Origin: VFJQ01 sp044226525
GTDB lineage: Bacteria; Verrucomicrobiota; Verrucomicrobiia; Chthoniobacterales; Chthoniobacteraceae
Assembly: GCA_044226525.1 (NCBI GenBank)
Contig: JBGAGV010000036.1
Coordinates: forward strand, 1 to 64,000
Direction: 5' to 3'
Length of the DNA stretch: 64,000 nt
Shown here one piece after another: positions 1-9,300 of this stretch. Positions within the stretch are counted from its first letter, which is position 1. Every line of letters starts with the position of its first letter. The notes beneath the pieces are model-generated. The model ran no database searches. It had not been told where the DNA came from and worked only from the letters and a program-made list of their open reading frames with translations. Both the position numbers and the translations under genes were made by a program.

Positions 1-137
1 GATCGAAAACTTCTTTCAGCGCGCCAAAGCCATGCGCCGCTTCGCCACTCGCTACGAAAAAACCTCCACCTGTTTTTTCGCCGTCGCTTGCCTGACCGCA
101 GTCCTCGACTGGCTCAAACCATTTTGAAGACACGCCC
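1..137 (+). mobile_element. Right end of an IS5-like insertion sequence (cut by window edge)
   Basis: The first 137 bases carry the tail of a transposase gene and, just after its stop codon, the probable terminal inverted repeat (about 122-137, ending in GACACGCCC). Beyond it the sequence switches at once to the interior of an AHSA1 gene read on the other strand, which fixes the junction at about 137/138. A TA or TAA at 138-140 is the likely target-site duplication, as IS5-family elements duplicate 2-4 bp. The left end lies outside the window, so the duplication cannot be confirmed. Family assignment rests on the transposase C-terminus only. Confidence 0.75.
2..127 (+). CDS. IS5-family DDE transposase, C-terminal fragment
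   Basis: Frame 2 is open from the window edge and gives 41 residues beginning IENFFQRAKAMRRFATRYEK and ending in a TGA at 125-127. The pattern I-E-N-x-F-x-x-x-K-x-x-R-R-x-A-T-R-Y-[DE]-K is the hallmark C-terminal end of IS5/IS4-like transposases and contains the last catalytic glutamate of the DDE triad. The stop lies about 10 bases inside the presumed element end, which is normal for this family. Whether the element is intact depends on sequence upstream of the window. Confidence 0.8.
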   Translation: MENFFQRAKAMRRFATRYEKTSTCFFAVACLTAVLDWLKPF

Positions 138-393
138 TAAAGATCAGCCGGCGTGGCCGCTCGATTTCCAAGTATTCGCCCGTGTGCTCCACATCCTCTC
201 CATCGCGGCGCTCCGTGAAGGTATAGCGGCCGCCCACTTTTGGATCGACTTCTGCCCGCACCACCTTCCCCGTCCGGGTCCGGAAAAGCCATTTCGCCGC
301 GAACTCCGGCTCGAGCCATGCATCGAAAACTCGCTCCGCGGAGAACGGCAGGTGACGCGTTACGCTGGCGACAGGATTCGATGAGGTGCTCAT
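138..393 (-). pseudogene. AHSA1/SRPBCC-domain protein, 3' part cut off by the IS insertion
   Basis: The reading frame starts with ATG at 391-393 and encodes a clear SRPBCC (AHSA1, START-like) N-terminal half: about 85 residues including VTRHLPFSAERVFDAWLEPE and GGRYTFTERR. Family members normally run to 140-160 residues. Here homology stops after RRLIF, exactly where the insertion sequence begins. The frame continues 29 codons into the element and stops at 52, giving a 113-residue chimera without the second half of the helix-grip fold. It lies 51 bp behind the ArsR-type gene and was probably co-transcribed with it. ArsR-AHSA1 pairs are a common two-gene arrangement. Almost certainly non-functional. 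Confidence 0.8.
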
Positions 394-444
394 GGTTTTA
401 AAGCGAAACGGCGGTGCTGCTTCGGCCGCGCGGCCGGGGTGAGA

Positions 445-780
445 TCATTTCTTCCTGCGCTCGCGTTCGTGTTCGTTCCGCAGGGCCAGCTCGAGCGCAT
501 CGAGTTGCTTTTCCCAGAATCGTTTCGTTTTCGCAACCCACGCCTCGATCTGGTCGAGTCCGGCGGGATTGATTGAGTGAATTCTCCGCCGTCCATCAGT
601 GCGCACCCTCACTAGCTTCGCCTGGCGCAGCACTTTCAAATGCTGGGAAATGGCCGAAGCCGTCACCTCAAACGACCGCCCAATCTCTCCCGCCGCCCGG
701 TCCCGCACCGCCAGCATCTCGACAATACGCCGACGGGTTGGATCAGCCAGAACGTCAAAACTGTGCATGGTAAAATTCAT
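445..780 (-). CDS. ArsR-family winged-helix transcriptional repressor
   Basis: A 111-residue protein made almost entirely of one ArsR/SmtB winged helix. The DPTRRRIVEML segment (residues 13-23) and the recognition helix VTASAISQHLKVLRQAKLV are typical. No metal-binding cysteine pair is visible, so it belongs to the SdpR-like/AHSA1-linked type rather than the arsenic or zinc sensors. ATG at 778-780 gives MNFTMHSF; the internal ATG at 766-768 is an alternative start and neither has a strong ribosome site. The first base after the start codon begins the double palindrome 781-812, pointing to autoregulation. Its usual partner gene downstream is broken by an insertion sequence. Confidence 0.88.
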   Translation of the reverse strand: MNFTMHSFDVLADPTRRRIVEMLAVRDRAAGEIGRSFEVTASAISQHLKVLRQAKLVRVRTDGRRRIHSINPAGLDQIEAWVAKTKRFWEKQLDALELALRNEHERERRKK

Positions 781-812
781 TTAAGTCTTCACTTAATTAA
801 GTCAAAACTTAA
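781..812. promoter_or_regulatory. Two abutting palindromes TTAAGT-N4-ACTTAA, probable ArsR operator
   Basis: Positions 781-796 and 797-812 are two perfect 16-bp inverted repeats of the same form, TTAAGT(N4)ACTTAA, directly joined. They sit immediately upstream of the ArsR-type start codon at 780. ArsR-family dimers bind palindromes of this size, so two dimers on one face of the helix can be expected. A TTGACT box at about 805-800 (minus strand) overlaps the repeats and could be the -35 element, which would make binding block the polymerase. The repeat is seen directly; the assignment to this regulator is inferred from position. Confidence 0.75.
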
Positions 813-1097
813 ATAAATCACTATGACGACACCGTTCATGAGGCAGACAGCGTTTCGCAGGAGGACAAGAGCGGCAAGGACGACGTCCGCGTTCGATCCC
901 GCGAGATGGCGCAGCCTCTCTTTTCACCCGAAAGGGATAGATCCTGACGGGCGCAGCTGAACGGTTTCGAGAAACGGCGAGCCCAAGTCACCTCCCAACA
1001 GTTCATCGAGGAGTCGTCGAATCCATCTGGCCGGCGATGCGCCGGACAGACAACTCACCGAAGGCGCAGTAACGTGGGCACGAGGCTCCGGCGCCTT
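813..1097. other. Intergenic stretch without a recognisable gene
   Basis: About 285 bases between the ArsR operator and the 3' end of the membrane glycosyltransferase gene. No convincing reading frame with family resemblance is seen. A short hairpin, CCGGCG-ATG-CGCCGG (about 1029-1043), lies some 55 bases past the stop of the minus-strand gene ending at 1098. It has no U-tract and is at best a weak terminator. Confidence 0.5.
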
Positions 1098-2780
1098 TTA
1101 CTTCGGCCAGCTCTTTTTCAAATCCAACGGTGGGAGATCCGTAGTGCTCTGGATCGGCGCGAGCGTCGGCGGCAAGGCGTCGGCTTCGATTACCCAGAGA
1201 TGGTGATCGGCGAAATACCCGCGCAGGCTCGCGTTTTGTTCCGGCGACATGATGCGCGCCAAGACGACTTTCGCCCCGTCGATATCCGCGGAGTTGTAAA
1301 CCCATTCCCGGTGCGGATTGTGATTCCGGGTGTAGTGCACAAAGACGAGATGCTTCCCCGGCTCCGCTTCGAGCTTCTGGAGCATGTCGCTGCGCTGGTA
1401 GCCCCAATAGTGCCAATCCGGATGGGTGAGATGCCAGAGCGGCTTCACCGAGGGAATCACGCACAGGCAAAGGGTCCCGCGCAGCAGGAAAAGGCCGCAC
1501 CTCCGGCCCAACGGGGACCAGACCTTGAGGCGGCGCATCGAGGCGACCACCAGCACGATGAATACGCTCGCCGCCGGCGCGGCGTAGTGTGGCGAAACCC
1601 AGGTGCCGAGCAGCATGGCAGCGGAGAAAATCAGACCGCCGGGAATCGCCAGGCGCAGCCAGCGATCGCGCCAGATCGCCCATGGAGCGGCCAGCAGCGG
1701 CACCAGCAAAAGGCGCGACCACATGCACGACTCGAGAATGGTGTGAACCTTGATGGCCGTCGCTTTGATCAATGCCCACCACGACTCACGCTGGGTGCGA
1801 TAAAAGTAGCGGTAGTAATATTGAAGCTCACGCAACTCCTGATGCCGATACACCGGCTCCGGTTTCTCGGCCTGGAAAATGAAGAGGGGCGCAATGCCGT
1901 AGGTCTCCTCGCACACGACGTAGGGCATCCGCAGCGCACTGCCGGTGATGCGGTAATTGTAATACCCGATCTGCGCGACCAGCAGCATCATCGCACCGGC
2001 CAGGGGCAGGCCGATGCGGAAGATGCTCACGTGCCATGCCGGCCCGCCTTTGGCGATCATCCAGACCAGCAGAGTCGCGCAAATGAGCGCGCTGAAAACG
2101 AACCCTTCGTAAGGCCGGCTGTTGGCGAGGATGGCCATGCCGAGTCCAAGCCAGAGCGAATCGCGCACGGTCGGTGCACGCAGGATGCGGCGGAATGCGC
2201 CCAACACGATCGCTCCACCCGCGAGCGCGACGGCACCACCCCAGTAATTCTGGCTCCACACGACCATCTGCGGATGGACCGCCGTGAGCAATCCGCCCAC
2301 CAGTGCCCAGCGCGGCTTGGTCCAGGCCAGGAGCATCCAGCAAACGGTGGCGCACGCGAGTGCGGTCGTGAGCCACACCCCTAGCAACGGGAGATTGGCG
2401 ACCAGCTCGCCAAAGGCCAGAGCCACCCCCTGCGCCGGCGGGTATTTGGAAGTGTAGCTCGGCTGCTGGAGAATGTGCACGCTCTCGAAGTGCTGCCAGT
2501 GCGGATGCGTCGGGTTCGTCACCCGCCCGTGCGACAAGGTGTCGGCAATGAGCAGGTAACCGAATTCATCGTGCGTCTGCGGCGCGGTGATGCGGGTGCT
2601 CAATCCGAGGGCGATGCTCAGCGCAAAGGAGAACAGACCAACGGCCAGCACTGCTCGGGCCGGGCGGGCAGCCAGCCGGTTGAGCACGCGCTCGATCGCC
2701 CGAAAAAAGCCCGATCCGAGTCGCGGGCAAAACCATGCCAAGGGTAGAAGCAGGGGCAGCAACAGGTAGGGTTTGAACAC
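1098..2780 (-). CDS. GT-C-fold (GT39/ArnT-like) membrane glycosyltransferase
   Basis: 560 residues with about ten or more hydrophobic segments. An acidic motif in the first periplasmic loop (APQTHDEFGYLLIADTLSHG, residues about 67-86) and a tyrosine/proline-rich loop (SYTSKYPPAQG) follow the pattern of GT-C enzymes such as ArnT/PMT, which use polyprenyl-phosphate sugars at the outer face of the inner membrane. The C-terminal part is soluble and ends in a short periplasmic-type domain. The start is GTG at 2778-2780; no better ATG exists upstream in frame. It is transcribed away from the GT2 gene at 2941, with 160 bp between them containing a palindrome, so the two may be co-regulated for surface polysaccharide synthesis. 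Substrate unknown. Confidence 0.7.
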   Translation of the reverse strand: MFKPYLLLPLLLPLAWFCPRLGSGFFRAIERVLNRLAARPARAVLAVGLFSFALSIALGLSTRITAPQTHDEFGYLLIADTLSHGRVTNPTHPHWQHFESVHILQQPSYTSKYPPAQGVALAFGELVANLPLLGVWLTTALACATVCWMLLAWTKPRWALVGGLLTAVHPQMVVWSQNYWGGAVALAGGAIVLGAFRRILRAPTVRDSLWLGLGMAILANSRPYEGFVFSALICATLLVWMIAKGGPAWHVSIFRIGLPLAGAMMLLVAQIGYYNYRITGSALRMPYVVCEETYGIAPLFIFQAEKPEPVYRHQELRELQYYYRYFYRTQRESWWALIKATAIKVHTILESCMWSRLLLVPLLAAPWAIWRDRWLRLAIPGGLIFSAAMLLGTWVSPHYAAPAASVFIVLVVASMRRLKVWSPLGRRCGLFLLRGTLCLCVIPSVKPLWHLTHPDWHYWGYQRSDMLQKLEAEPGKHLVFVHYTRNHNPHREWVYNSADIDGAKVVLARIMSPEQNASLRGYFADHHLWVIEADALPPTLAPIQSTTDLPPLDLKKSWPK

Positions 2781-2828
2781 GAGTGCGCCGTTGAAAACAC
2801 ATCACCTCACCGCCGTCTAGCAGACTGT

Positions 2829-2845
2829 TGTAAAACCGCTTTACA
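2829..2845. promoter_or_regulatory. Palindrome TGTAAA-N5-TTTACA between divergent glycosyltransferase genes
   Basis: A perfect 6-bp inverted repeat with a 5-bp spacer in the 160-bp region separating the GT-C gene (minus) from the GT2 gene (plus). Size and place fit a dimeric repressor or activator site serving both promoters. No regulator gene is adjacent, so the binder is unknown. Confidence 0.4.
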
Positions 2846-2940
2846 CTCAGCATGCCAAGATTGTCACGACAGGCGGATTGTCTGGCGCCTTCCTGCCACC
2901 TAAGCTGCGCCGACATGCCGAAGCCGAACTCCGATTCCCG

Positions 2941-4101
2941 ATGGGACTGAACTCCCCCGCCCTCGCCGCGGTGCTTTTCTGGACGGCGGGCATTGTGCTA
3001 TTTTTCACCTTTGCCGGATATCCTCTGCTGATGCGTTGGCTGGGACGAAAACCGCCCTTCCCCCTCCCAACACCAGTGGATGGCTGGCCGACGGTCACCG
3101 CCGTCGTGGTGGCTTATAATGAAGCCCAGCGCATCGTCACCCGGGTCGAAAATCTCCTGAGTGCGGATTATCCCCCGGAAAAACTCAACGTCATCGTGGT
3201 CTCGAACGGCTCGACCGACGACACGGCGGAGCGAGTGCGCGCCATGGGCGATCCGCGCATCATCGTGCTCGAACAGGCCGGCCGTGCAGGCAAGGCGGCC
3301 GGACTCAACGACGCCCTCGCACAATGCCGTTCCGAGATCGTCGTTTTCTCTGATGCCCGGCAGCGCTTCGAACCGGCCACGTTGCGCCAACTGGTGCGAC
3401 ACTTTGCCGATCCCGCCATTGGCGCGATCAGTGGATCGCTCGAGATCGAGCCCTCTGCTCATGGCGTGGCCAGCGCCGTGGATGCCTACTGGCGCATGGA
3501 AAAGCGGCTGCGGGCGGACGAGGCGCGCTTCGACTCCTGCATCGGCTGCACCGGCGCGGTGTATGCCATTCGCCGCGAACTTTTCACCCCCATCCCAGAA
3601 GACACCGTGCTCGACGATGTCGTCATTCCAATGCACGTCGCGGAACAAAACCGGCGGGTGCTACACGATTCCGAAGCGGTCGCTTACGATCCGCAAACGC
3701 TCGATCCCGCGCGCGAAAAAGTCCGCAAACAGCGGACCCTCGCGGGCAATTTTCAGATGCTCTTTCGTTACCCGCGCTGGCTTCTGCCATGGAAACACCG
3801 ATTGTGGTGGCAGCTCATCGCGCACAAATACCTGCGCCTGGCCGCACCGCCTTTGCTTGCGATCGTTTTCCTTGCGAGTTTCTTCCTGCGGGCATGGCCA
3901 TTTTATGGATTCGCCTTCTACGGGCAGGTGGTCTTCTACGTGCTCGCCACGGTGGGCATGGTCACCCGACTGAAATCCCGCTGCCTCAGCCTGCCGGCAG
4001 GTTTCGTCTTCCTCAATGCGGCGACCGTCCGGGCGCTGTGGCACTACCTGACCCGTCCCAATCTCCATCTCTGGACTGCTCCTCGTGGCGAAAAACATTG
4101 A
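2941..4101 (+). CDS. Membrane-associated family 2 glycosyltransferase (processive type)
   Basis: 386 residues from ATG 2941; the frame stays open upstream to 2878 but that extension is charged and precedes the first membrane helix (LAAVLFWTAGIVLFFTFAGYPLLM). The GT-A domain follows with VVVAYNEAQRI, VSNGSTDDTAERV, the metal-binding SDA (VVFSDARQRF), the catalytic LDDVVIP and, before the C-terminal helices, KQRTLAGNFQ, which stands where QxxRW lies in cellulose and hyaluronan synthases. At least three C-terminal membrane helices follow. It therefore probably elongates a polysaccharide at the inner membrane. The next gene, 60 bp downstream, is a deacetylase-like protein, as in poly-N-acetylglucosamine-type clusters. 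Confidence 0.82.
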   Translation: MGLNSPALAAVLFWTAGIVLFFTFAGYPLLMRWLGRKPPFPLPTPVDGWPTVTAVVVAYNEAQRIVTRVENLLSADYPPEKLNVIVVSNGSTDDTAERVRAMGDPRIIVLEQAGRAGKAAGLNDALAQCRSEIVVFSDARQRFEPATLRQLVRHFADPAIGAISGSLEIEPSAHGVASAVDAYWRMEKRLRADEARFDSCIGCTGAVYAIRRELFTPIPEDTVLDDVVIPMHVAEQNRRVLHDSEAVAYDPQTLDPAREKVRKQRTLAGNFQMLFRYPRWLLPWKHRLWWQLIAHKYLRLAAPPLLAIVFLASFFLRAWPFYGFAFYGQVVFYVLATVGMVTRLKSRCLSLPAGFVFLNAATVRALWHYLTRPNLHLWTAPRGEKH

Positions 4102-4161
4102 CCGCCTGTCGGGACGCAGCCTTGCTGAAAGCCCCACCATGCCCTCTCCCACCACGTCCTC

Positions 4162-5268
4162 ATGCCGTCGTTAAAGGCGCTCGACATCTGGCTGCCGGCG
4201 TGGCTGAAGCGCGACCGCGAGGCGAAGGCGCTGGGCGGGAAGCATCTCATCATCGCCATCTGCGATCACTTCGAACCGCTGCAGCGCGGCGACAAGGCCG
4301 ATGCGCTCCAGCGCGTGGAAAAATGGCGGCGCGGTTATACGGAATCCATCGCCGACATTACCGATTCCGGCGGCCAGTGCCCCAGGCACACCTTCTTTTA
4401 CCCGGTCGAGAAATACGACCGCGACATCGTCGGCGAAATCGCCGCGCTCTGCGATGAGACTTCGTGCGAGATGGAGATCCACCTCCATCACGATAACGAT
4501 ACCGCCGACCACCTGCGCCACACGTTGCGCGAAGCCACCGAACGGCTCGCTGGCCACGGCATGCTTTCGCGCGATGAGTCCGGCGCGTTGCGCTACGGTT
4601 TTGTGCATGGGAACTGGGCGCTCGATCACTCCCATCCAGAGGGTCGTCATTGCGGCGTGCCGGATGAAATCGCCGTCCTGTGTGAAACCGGCTGCTACGC
4701 GGACTTCACCCTGCCCAGCGCCCCTGAGCGCACGCAGACGCGGATCATCAACCGGCTTTACTACACGCGCGAAGATGGAAAGCCCCGCTCGCATGAGCGC
4801 GGCCATCGCGTGATTGCGGATCGCGACGCGCGGCAGCACCATCCCGACGAACTGCTCATCGTCCAGGGGCCGCTCGGCCTGAACTGGGATCGCCGCAAGT
4901 TTGGCATCCTGCCCCGCATCGAAAACAGCGACCTCACCGCCACCAACCCGCCGACGCGCGACCGGCTTCATGTCTGGCTGGATTGCAATATCGGGGTGCT
5001 CGGCCGTCCGAACTGGGTCTTCGCCAAGCTGCACACGCACGGCGCGCGCCCGGAAAACACCGGGATGTTTCTCGGTGAGCCGATGCGCGCTTTCCACCGC
5101 ATGCTCGCCCGCCTTTCGGCCAGTGACCCGAAGTTCCGCTACCACTACGCGACGGCGCGCGAGATGGTGAATATGATCCACGCCGCCGAAGCCGGGCACA
5201 GCGGCGACCCGAATCAATTCCGGGACTTTCGCTACCGCCGCGCGAAAGCCCCTGCGCCATCGGCCTGA
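4162..5268 (+). CDS. Polysaccharide deacetylase-like protein (NodB/CE4-related barrel)
   Basis: 368 residues, no signal peptide, hence probably cytoplasmic. Metal-site candidates are an Asp-His pair in AICDHFEPLQ near the N-terminus and EIHLHHDND (about residues 108-116), the order of the D and HxxxH-type ligands in carbohydrate esterase family 4. FVHGNWALDHS further on would supply the next strand of the barrel. Sequence agreement with classic NodB is loose, so the assignment is by motif order and context. It follows a GT2 gene by 60 bp in the same direction and likely forms a transcription unit with it. It could remove acetyl groups from a sugar intermediate or be a sugar hydrolase of the same fold. 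Confidence 0.55.
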   Translation: MPSLKALDIWLPAWLKRDREAKALGGKHLIIAICDHFEPLQRGDKADALQRVEKWRRGYTESIADITDSGGQCPRHTFFYPVEKYDRDIVGEIAALCDETSCEMEIHLHHDNDTADHLRHTLREATERLAGHGMLSRDESGALRYGFVHGNWALDHSHPEGRHCGVPDEIAVLCETGCYADFTLPSAPERTQTRIINRLYYTREDGKPRSHERGHRVIADRDARQHHPDELLIVQGPLGLNWDRRKFGILPRIENSDLTATNPPTRDRLHVWLDCNIGVLGRPNWVFAKLHTHGARPENTGMFLGEPMRAFHRMLARLSASDPKFRYHYATAREMVNMIHAAEAGHSGDPNQFRDFRYRRAKAPAPSA

Positions 5269-5358
5269 TTCTCTCCGTCGGGTTCTCATCTTCCGGTCCT
5301 TCCTAAAAGAAAAGGCCGATGAAGATGAATGAGGAGAAGCAAATCCCACTTCCCTCCC

Positions 5359-6297
5359 ATGCACCGTCTCGCCCTCATCTCTGCCGCCACCTACGGCCGT
5401 AACGCGGCTCGCACTCGCGGTTCGCACCACGGCACCGCCTTCTCCACTACCTTCAACGGATGGGACGAAGAAAAGGCGAAGACCTTCGGAGGCACCTTCG
5501 TTCGCTCCGGTCGCAGGCTCGAAGACGCCCGGGTGGTCAAGGTATGGGACCCGGACATGGAAGCCGCGCGCGTGCTCGCCGAGATCTGCGGCATCGACTC
5601 CGTCGCGACTACCGCCGAAGAGGCGTGCACCGGAGTGGATGCCGTCCTCATCATCGACGACGGCAGTGGCGCGCAGTGGAAATACGCTGAGCAATCGCTG
5701 CGCAAAGGTATCCCCACTTTCTGCGACAAACCGCTCGCGATGACGGCGCGCGAGGCCGGGGCCATCGCAAAACTCGCGCGGGAAACGAAGACGCCTTTCA
5801 TGTCGTGCAGTTCGCTCCGCTTCGTGCCGGACATCGTGAAGCTGCGCAGCGAACTGCCGCAACTCGGCGCGGTCCATCTCGCCACCGCCGCCTGTGGCAA
5901 CGAACTCGTTTATTACGGCATCCATGCCCTTTCCATGATTTACGCCGTGCTCGGCCCCGGCGCGGTGAGCGCCATCAACGTCGGCCAACCCGGCGCGAAT
6001 CTCGCCCGCATCCGCTTCGCCGATCATCGCGACGTGATGCTCATCGTGGGCGAAAAGGAATGGATGCGCGCGGGCTATCAGATCAATCTCTACGGCGAGA
6101 AAGGCTGGCGCACGGTCGCGCCCGATCTCAAGGACCTCTATTCCTACCTGCTCGAGGCGTTCCTCGACCTGCTGGAGACTGGCAAGGAACGGGTCCCGAT
6201 CGAAGAAGAAGTCGAACTCATCGCCGCGCTCGAAGCCGCCGAGCGCTCGCTCAAGTTGGGGAGAGAAGTGCCGCTAAGCGAAGTGCTGGCCAGTTGA
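5359..6297 (+). CDS. Gfo/Idh/MocA-family NAD(P)-dependent oxidoreductase (1 of 5)
   Basis: 312 residues from ATG 5359 (MHRLALISAA); an upstream in-frame ATG at 5329 is possible, but residues MRRSKSHFPP look non-native. The N-terminal Rossmann half holds KVWDPDMEAARVLAE and the helix carrying FCDKPLAMTA. In this family the lysine of E-K-P is catalytic; here the motif reads D-K-P, a conservative change. The Rossmann start is atypical: instead of GxGxxG there is ATYGRNAARTRGSHHG, so the cofactor loop differs from the other four paralogues. No signal peptide. It is followed 96 bp later by a sensor kinase. Substrate unknown. Confidence 0.75.
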   Translation: MHRLALISAATYGRNAARTRGSHHGTAFSTTFNGWDEEKAKTFGGTFVRSGRRLEDARVVKVWDPDMEAARVLAEICGIDSVATTAEEACTGVDAVLIIDDGSGAQWKYAEQSLRKGIPTFCDKPLAMTAREAGAIAKLARETKTPFMSCSSLRFVPDIVKLRSELPQLGAVHLATAACGNELVYYGIHALSMIYAVLGPGAVSAINVGQPGANLARIRFADHRDVMLIVGEKEWMRAGYQINLYGEKGWRTVAPDLKDLYSYLLEAFLDLLETGKERVPIEEEVELIAALEAAERSLKLGREVPLSEVLAS

Positions 6298-6393
6298 TCC
6301 TTCGTCCTGCGCGGCGGAAAACTCTAAATCGGCCCTTGGTGCCTGCGGGAAGTGCGCTACCAGTGCAGCAGAGTCGTGCATCCCGCGACAATC

Positions 6394-9300
6394 ATGAGAC
6401 CTGCACCCACACCGCACGATGAGGCCCGCCGGATGGAAACCCTGCGGCAATATGCGGTGCTGGATACGCCTCCCGAACAAGCCTTGGACGATCTCGTGGC
6501 GCTCGCGGCGGCGATTTGCGAAGCGCCGATCGCCCTGATCTCGATTGTCGATTCCGACCGCCAGTGGTTCAAAGCGAAGCTGGGGATCGAAACGAGGGAA
6601 ATGCCGCGCACGGTTTCCTTCTGTGCTCACGCACTGGAACAACAGGACTTGTTCATCGTGCCGGATGCCACCAAGGACGAGCGATTCGCGGACAACCCCA
6701 TCGTCACCGGGGCGCCGGGCATTCGCTTCTATGCAGGTGCGCCGCTGGCTACCCGAGAGGGGCCGGTGCTTGGCACGCTGTGCGTGATCGACCGCATGCC
6801 GCGCTCGCTTACGTCCGCGCAAAAGCAGGCACTGCGAGTGCTGAGCCGGCAGGTCATGACGCAGTTCGACCTGCGCCGGCGCGGGCAGGAATTGCTCGCC
6901 AGTGAAGCCAAGCGCCGCGCCATTTTCGAAGCGGAGCCGGAATGCGTGAAGCTCCTCAGCCCAGACGGCACGCTACACGAGATCAACTCCGCCGGCCTGC
7001 GCCTGATCGAGGCCGACCACGCCAGCATGGTCACGGGGCAAAACATCGTGCCGGTGGTGGTTTCGGAGGATCGACCCGCCGTGATCGCCATGTTGGAAGC
7101 AGTGGCTGCGGGTGAGCGTCGTTCGGTTCAGTATCGCATCGTGGGATTCAAGGGAACGCAGCGCTGGATCGAAATGAACGGCGCTCCGTTCCACGACGAG
7201 ACCACCGGCCAACGTTATGTGCTCGGCGTCTCGCACGACATCACGGAGCGGAAGGTGGCGGAGGAAAAAATCCAGCGCCTCAACCGGCTTTACGCGGTTT
7301 CCAGCGGCATCGCCGAAGCCATCGTGCGGCTCAAGGACACCTCGGCCCTTTACGAGCAGGCCTGCCGCATCGCCGTCGAGAAGGGTGGCCTCGTCATGGC
7401 GTGGGTGGGTGTAGCGGTAGCGGAACGAAACATCTTGGAACCCGTCGCTCGCTGGGGCCGGGATGAAGGTTATCTCGACCTGATACAAGTGAGCACCTCG
7501 GCGGACGAACCACGAGGCCGCGGGCCAGCCGGGCAGGCTTTTCGCAGCGGACAACCCGCCTGCTGCAACGACATCGACGCCGACACCGGCGCGGTGGTTT
7601 CCCGCACGGAAGCACTTGAGCGCGGTTACCGTAGTTGCGCCGCCTTTCCGCTTACTTTCGAGAGCCGCCCGATCGCGGCGCTCGTCGTGTATGGCGACCA
7701 GCCCGGTTACTTTGACCGCGAGGAAATGCACGTGCTCAACGCTCTGGCGGAAAACATCTCCTTCGCCATCGAGTCGAACCAGCGCGAGCAGCAGCGGCTC
7801 CTCGCCGAGTCCGCTCTGCGCGCGAGCGAAGGGCGCTACCGCACCCTCTTCGAACGCGTGCCCGACGGCATCTTCATCGCCGATGCCCAGGGCAACTACG
7901 TCGATGCCAACCCCAGCGCGATCCGAATGCTCGGCTACGAGCGCGACGAACTGGCCCGCATGAACGCGGCGAATGTCGTCGCAGAAAATGAAGTCCCCCG
8001 GGTGGCCGAGGCGCTGGTCGAGATTCATGCGGGCCGCATGCACCACCGCGAGTGGCGCTTCCGGCACAAGGACGGTTCGCACTTCATGGCAGAGGTCATC
8101 GCCACCGGCATGCCCGACGGAAATTTCCTCGCGATGCTCCGCGACATCACCGAGCGCAAACGCGCCGAGGCCCGCTTCCGGCGGCTCGTCGATTCCAACG
8201 CACAAGGGGTGATGTTCTGGACCATGAAGGGCGAGATCACCGGCGCAAACGACTCCTTCCTGAGGCTGATCGGCTACTCGCGCGAAGACCTCGAAAAAGG
8301 TCTCCTTTCGTGGGAAAAGATTTCGCCCCCTGAGTGGGCCGACCGTGACCTGCAGACCTTCGACACGATCCGCCAGACCGGCGTGTGTGTGCCGTATGAG
8401 CGGGAGTTTTCGCGCAAGGATGGCTCCCGCGTGCCGGTGCTCGTGGCTGCCGCCACGTTCGAGGACAACCCGGAAGAAGGCTTCACGTTCGCCGTCGATC
8501 TGACCGATCGAAAAAAGCTCGAACAACAGTTCCTCCGCGCCCAGCGCATGGAAAGCATCGGCGTTCTCGCCGGGGGGATCGCCCACGATCTCAACAACGT
8601 GCTGTCGCCCATCATGATGTCCCTTGCGGTGCTGGAGATGAAACACACCGACAAGGACAGCCAGGAGCTGCTCAATATGCTCAGCACCAGTGCGCAACGG
8701 GGCGCCGACATGGTGCGGCAGGTCCTTTCCTTTGCCCGCGGGGTCGAAGGCCGCCGCATGGACGTGCAGCTCAAGCACCTCGTCCGCGAGCTGGTGAAGA
8801 TCGCCAACGACACCTTCCCGAAGAACATTGAAGTCGAAGCCGATCTGCCAGCCGAACTCGATACGGTGCTCGGCGATCCCACCCAGCTTCACCAGGTGCT
8901 GCTGAACCTCTGCGTCAACGCGCGCGACGCAATGCCCGAGGGCGGCAGGCTCGCGCTGACGCTGGAGGAAGTGCTGCTCGATGCCCACTACGCCGCGCTC
9001 AATCCCGAAGCCCAGCCAGGCCCCTATTTGCGCCTGGATGTCGCCGACACCGGCGGCGGCATTCCGCCCGAAGTCATCGACCAGATCTTCGATCCCTTCT
9101 TCACCACCAAGGCCCCCGGCAAAGGCACCGGCCTGGGGCTTTCCACCACGCTCGGCATCGTCAAAAGCCATGGCGGTTTCATCAGGGCCTACAGCGAAGT
9201 CGGGCAGGGCACCAAGTTCAGCGTGTATCTGCCCGCCATCCCGGCTGGTTCCGCCGCAGCGCCACCTGCCGCCACTTCTGCCCGCCTGCCGCGCGGCCAC

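Noticed and set aside
2847..3648. Minus-strand open frames of 83 and 216 codons across the GT2 gene
   Set aside because: Antisense to a gene with full GT2 motifs; no homology.
4171..6027. Minus-strand open frame (618 codons) across the deacetylase-like and Gfo/Idh genes
   Set aside because: It spans two convincing plus-strand genes and shows no family resemblance.
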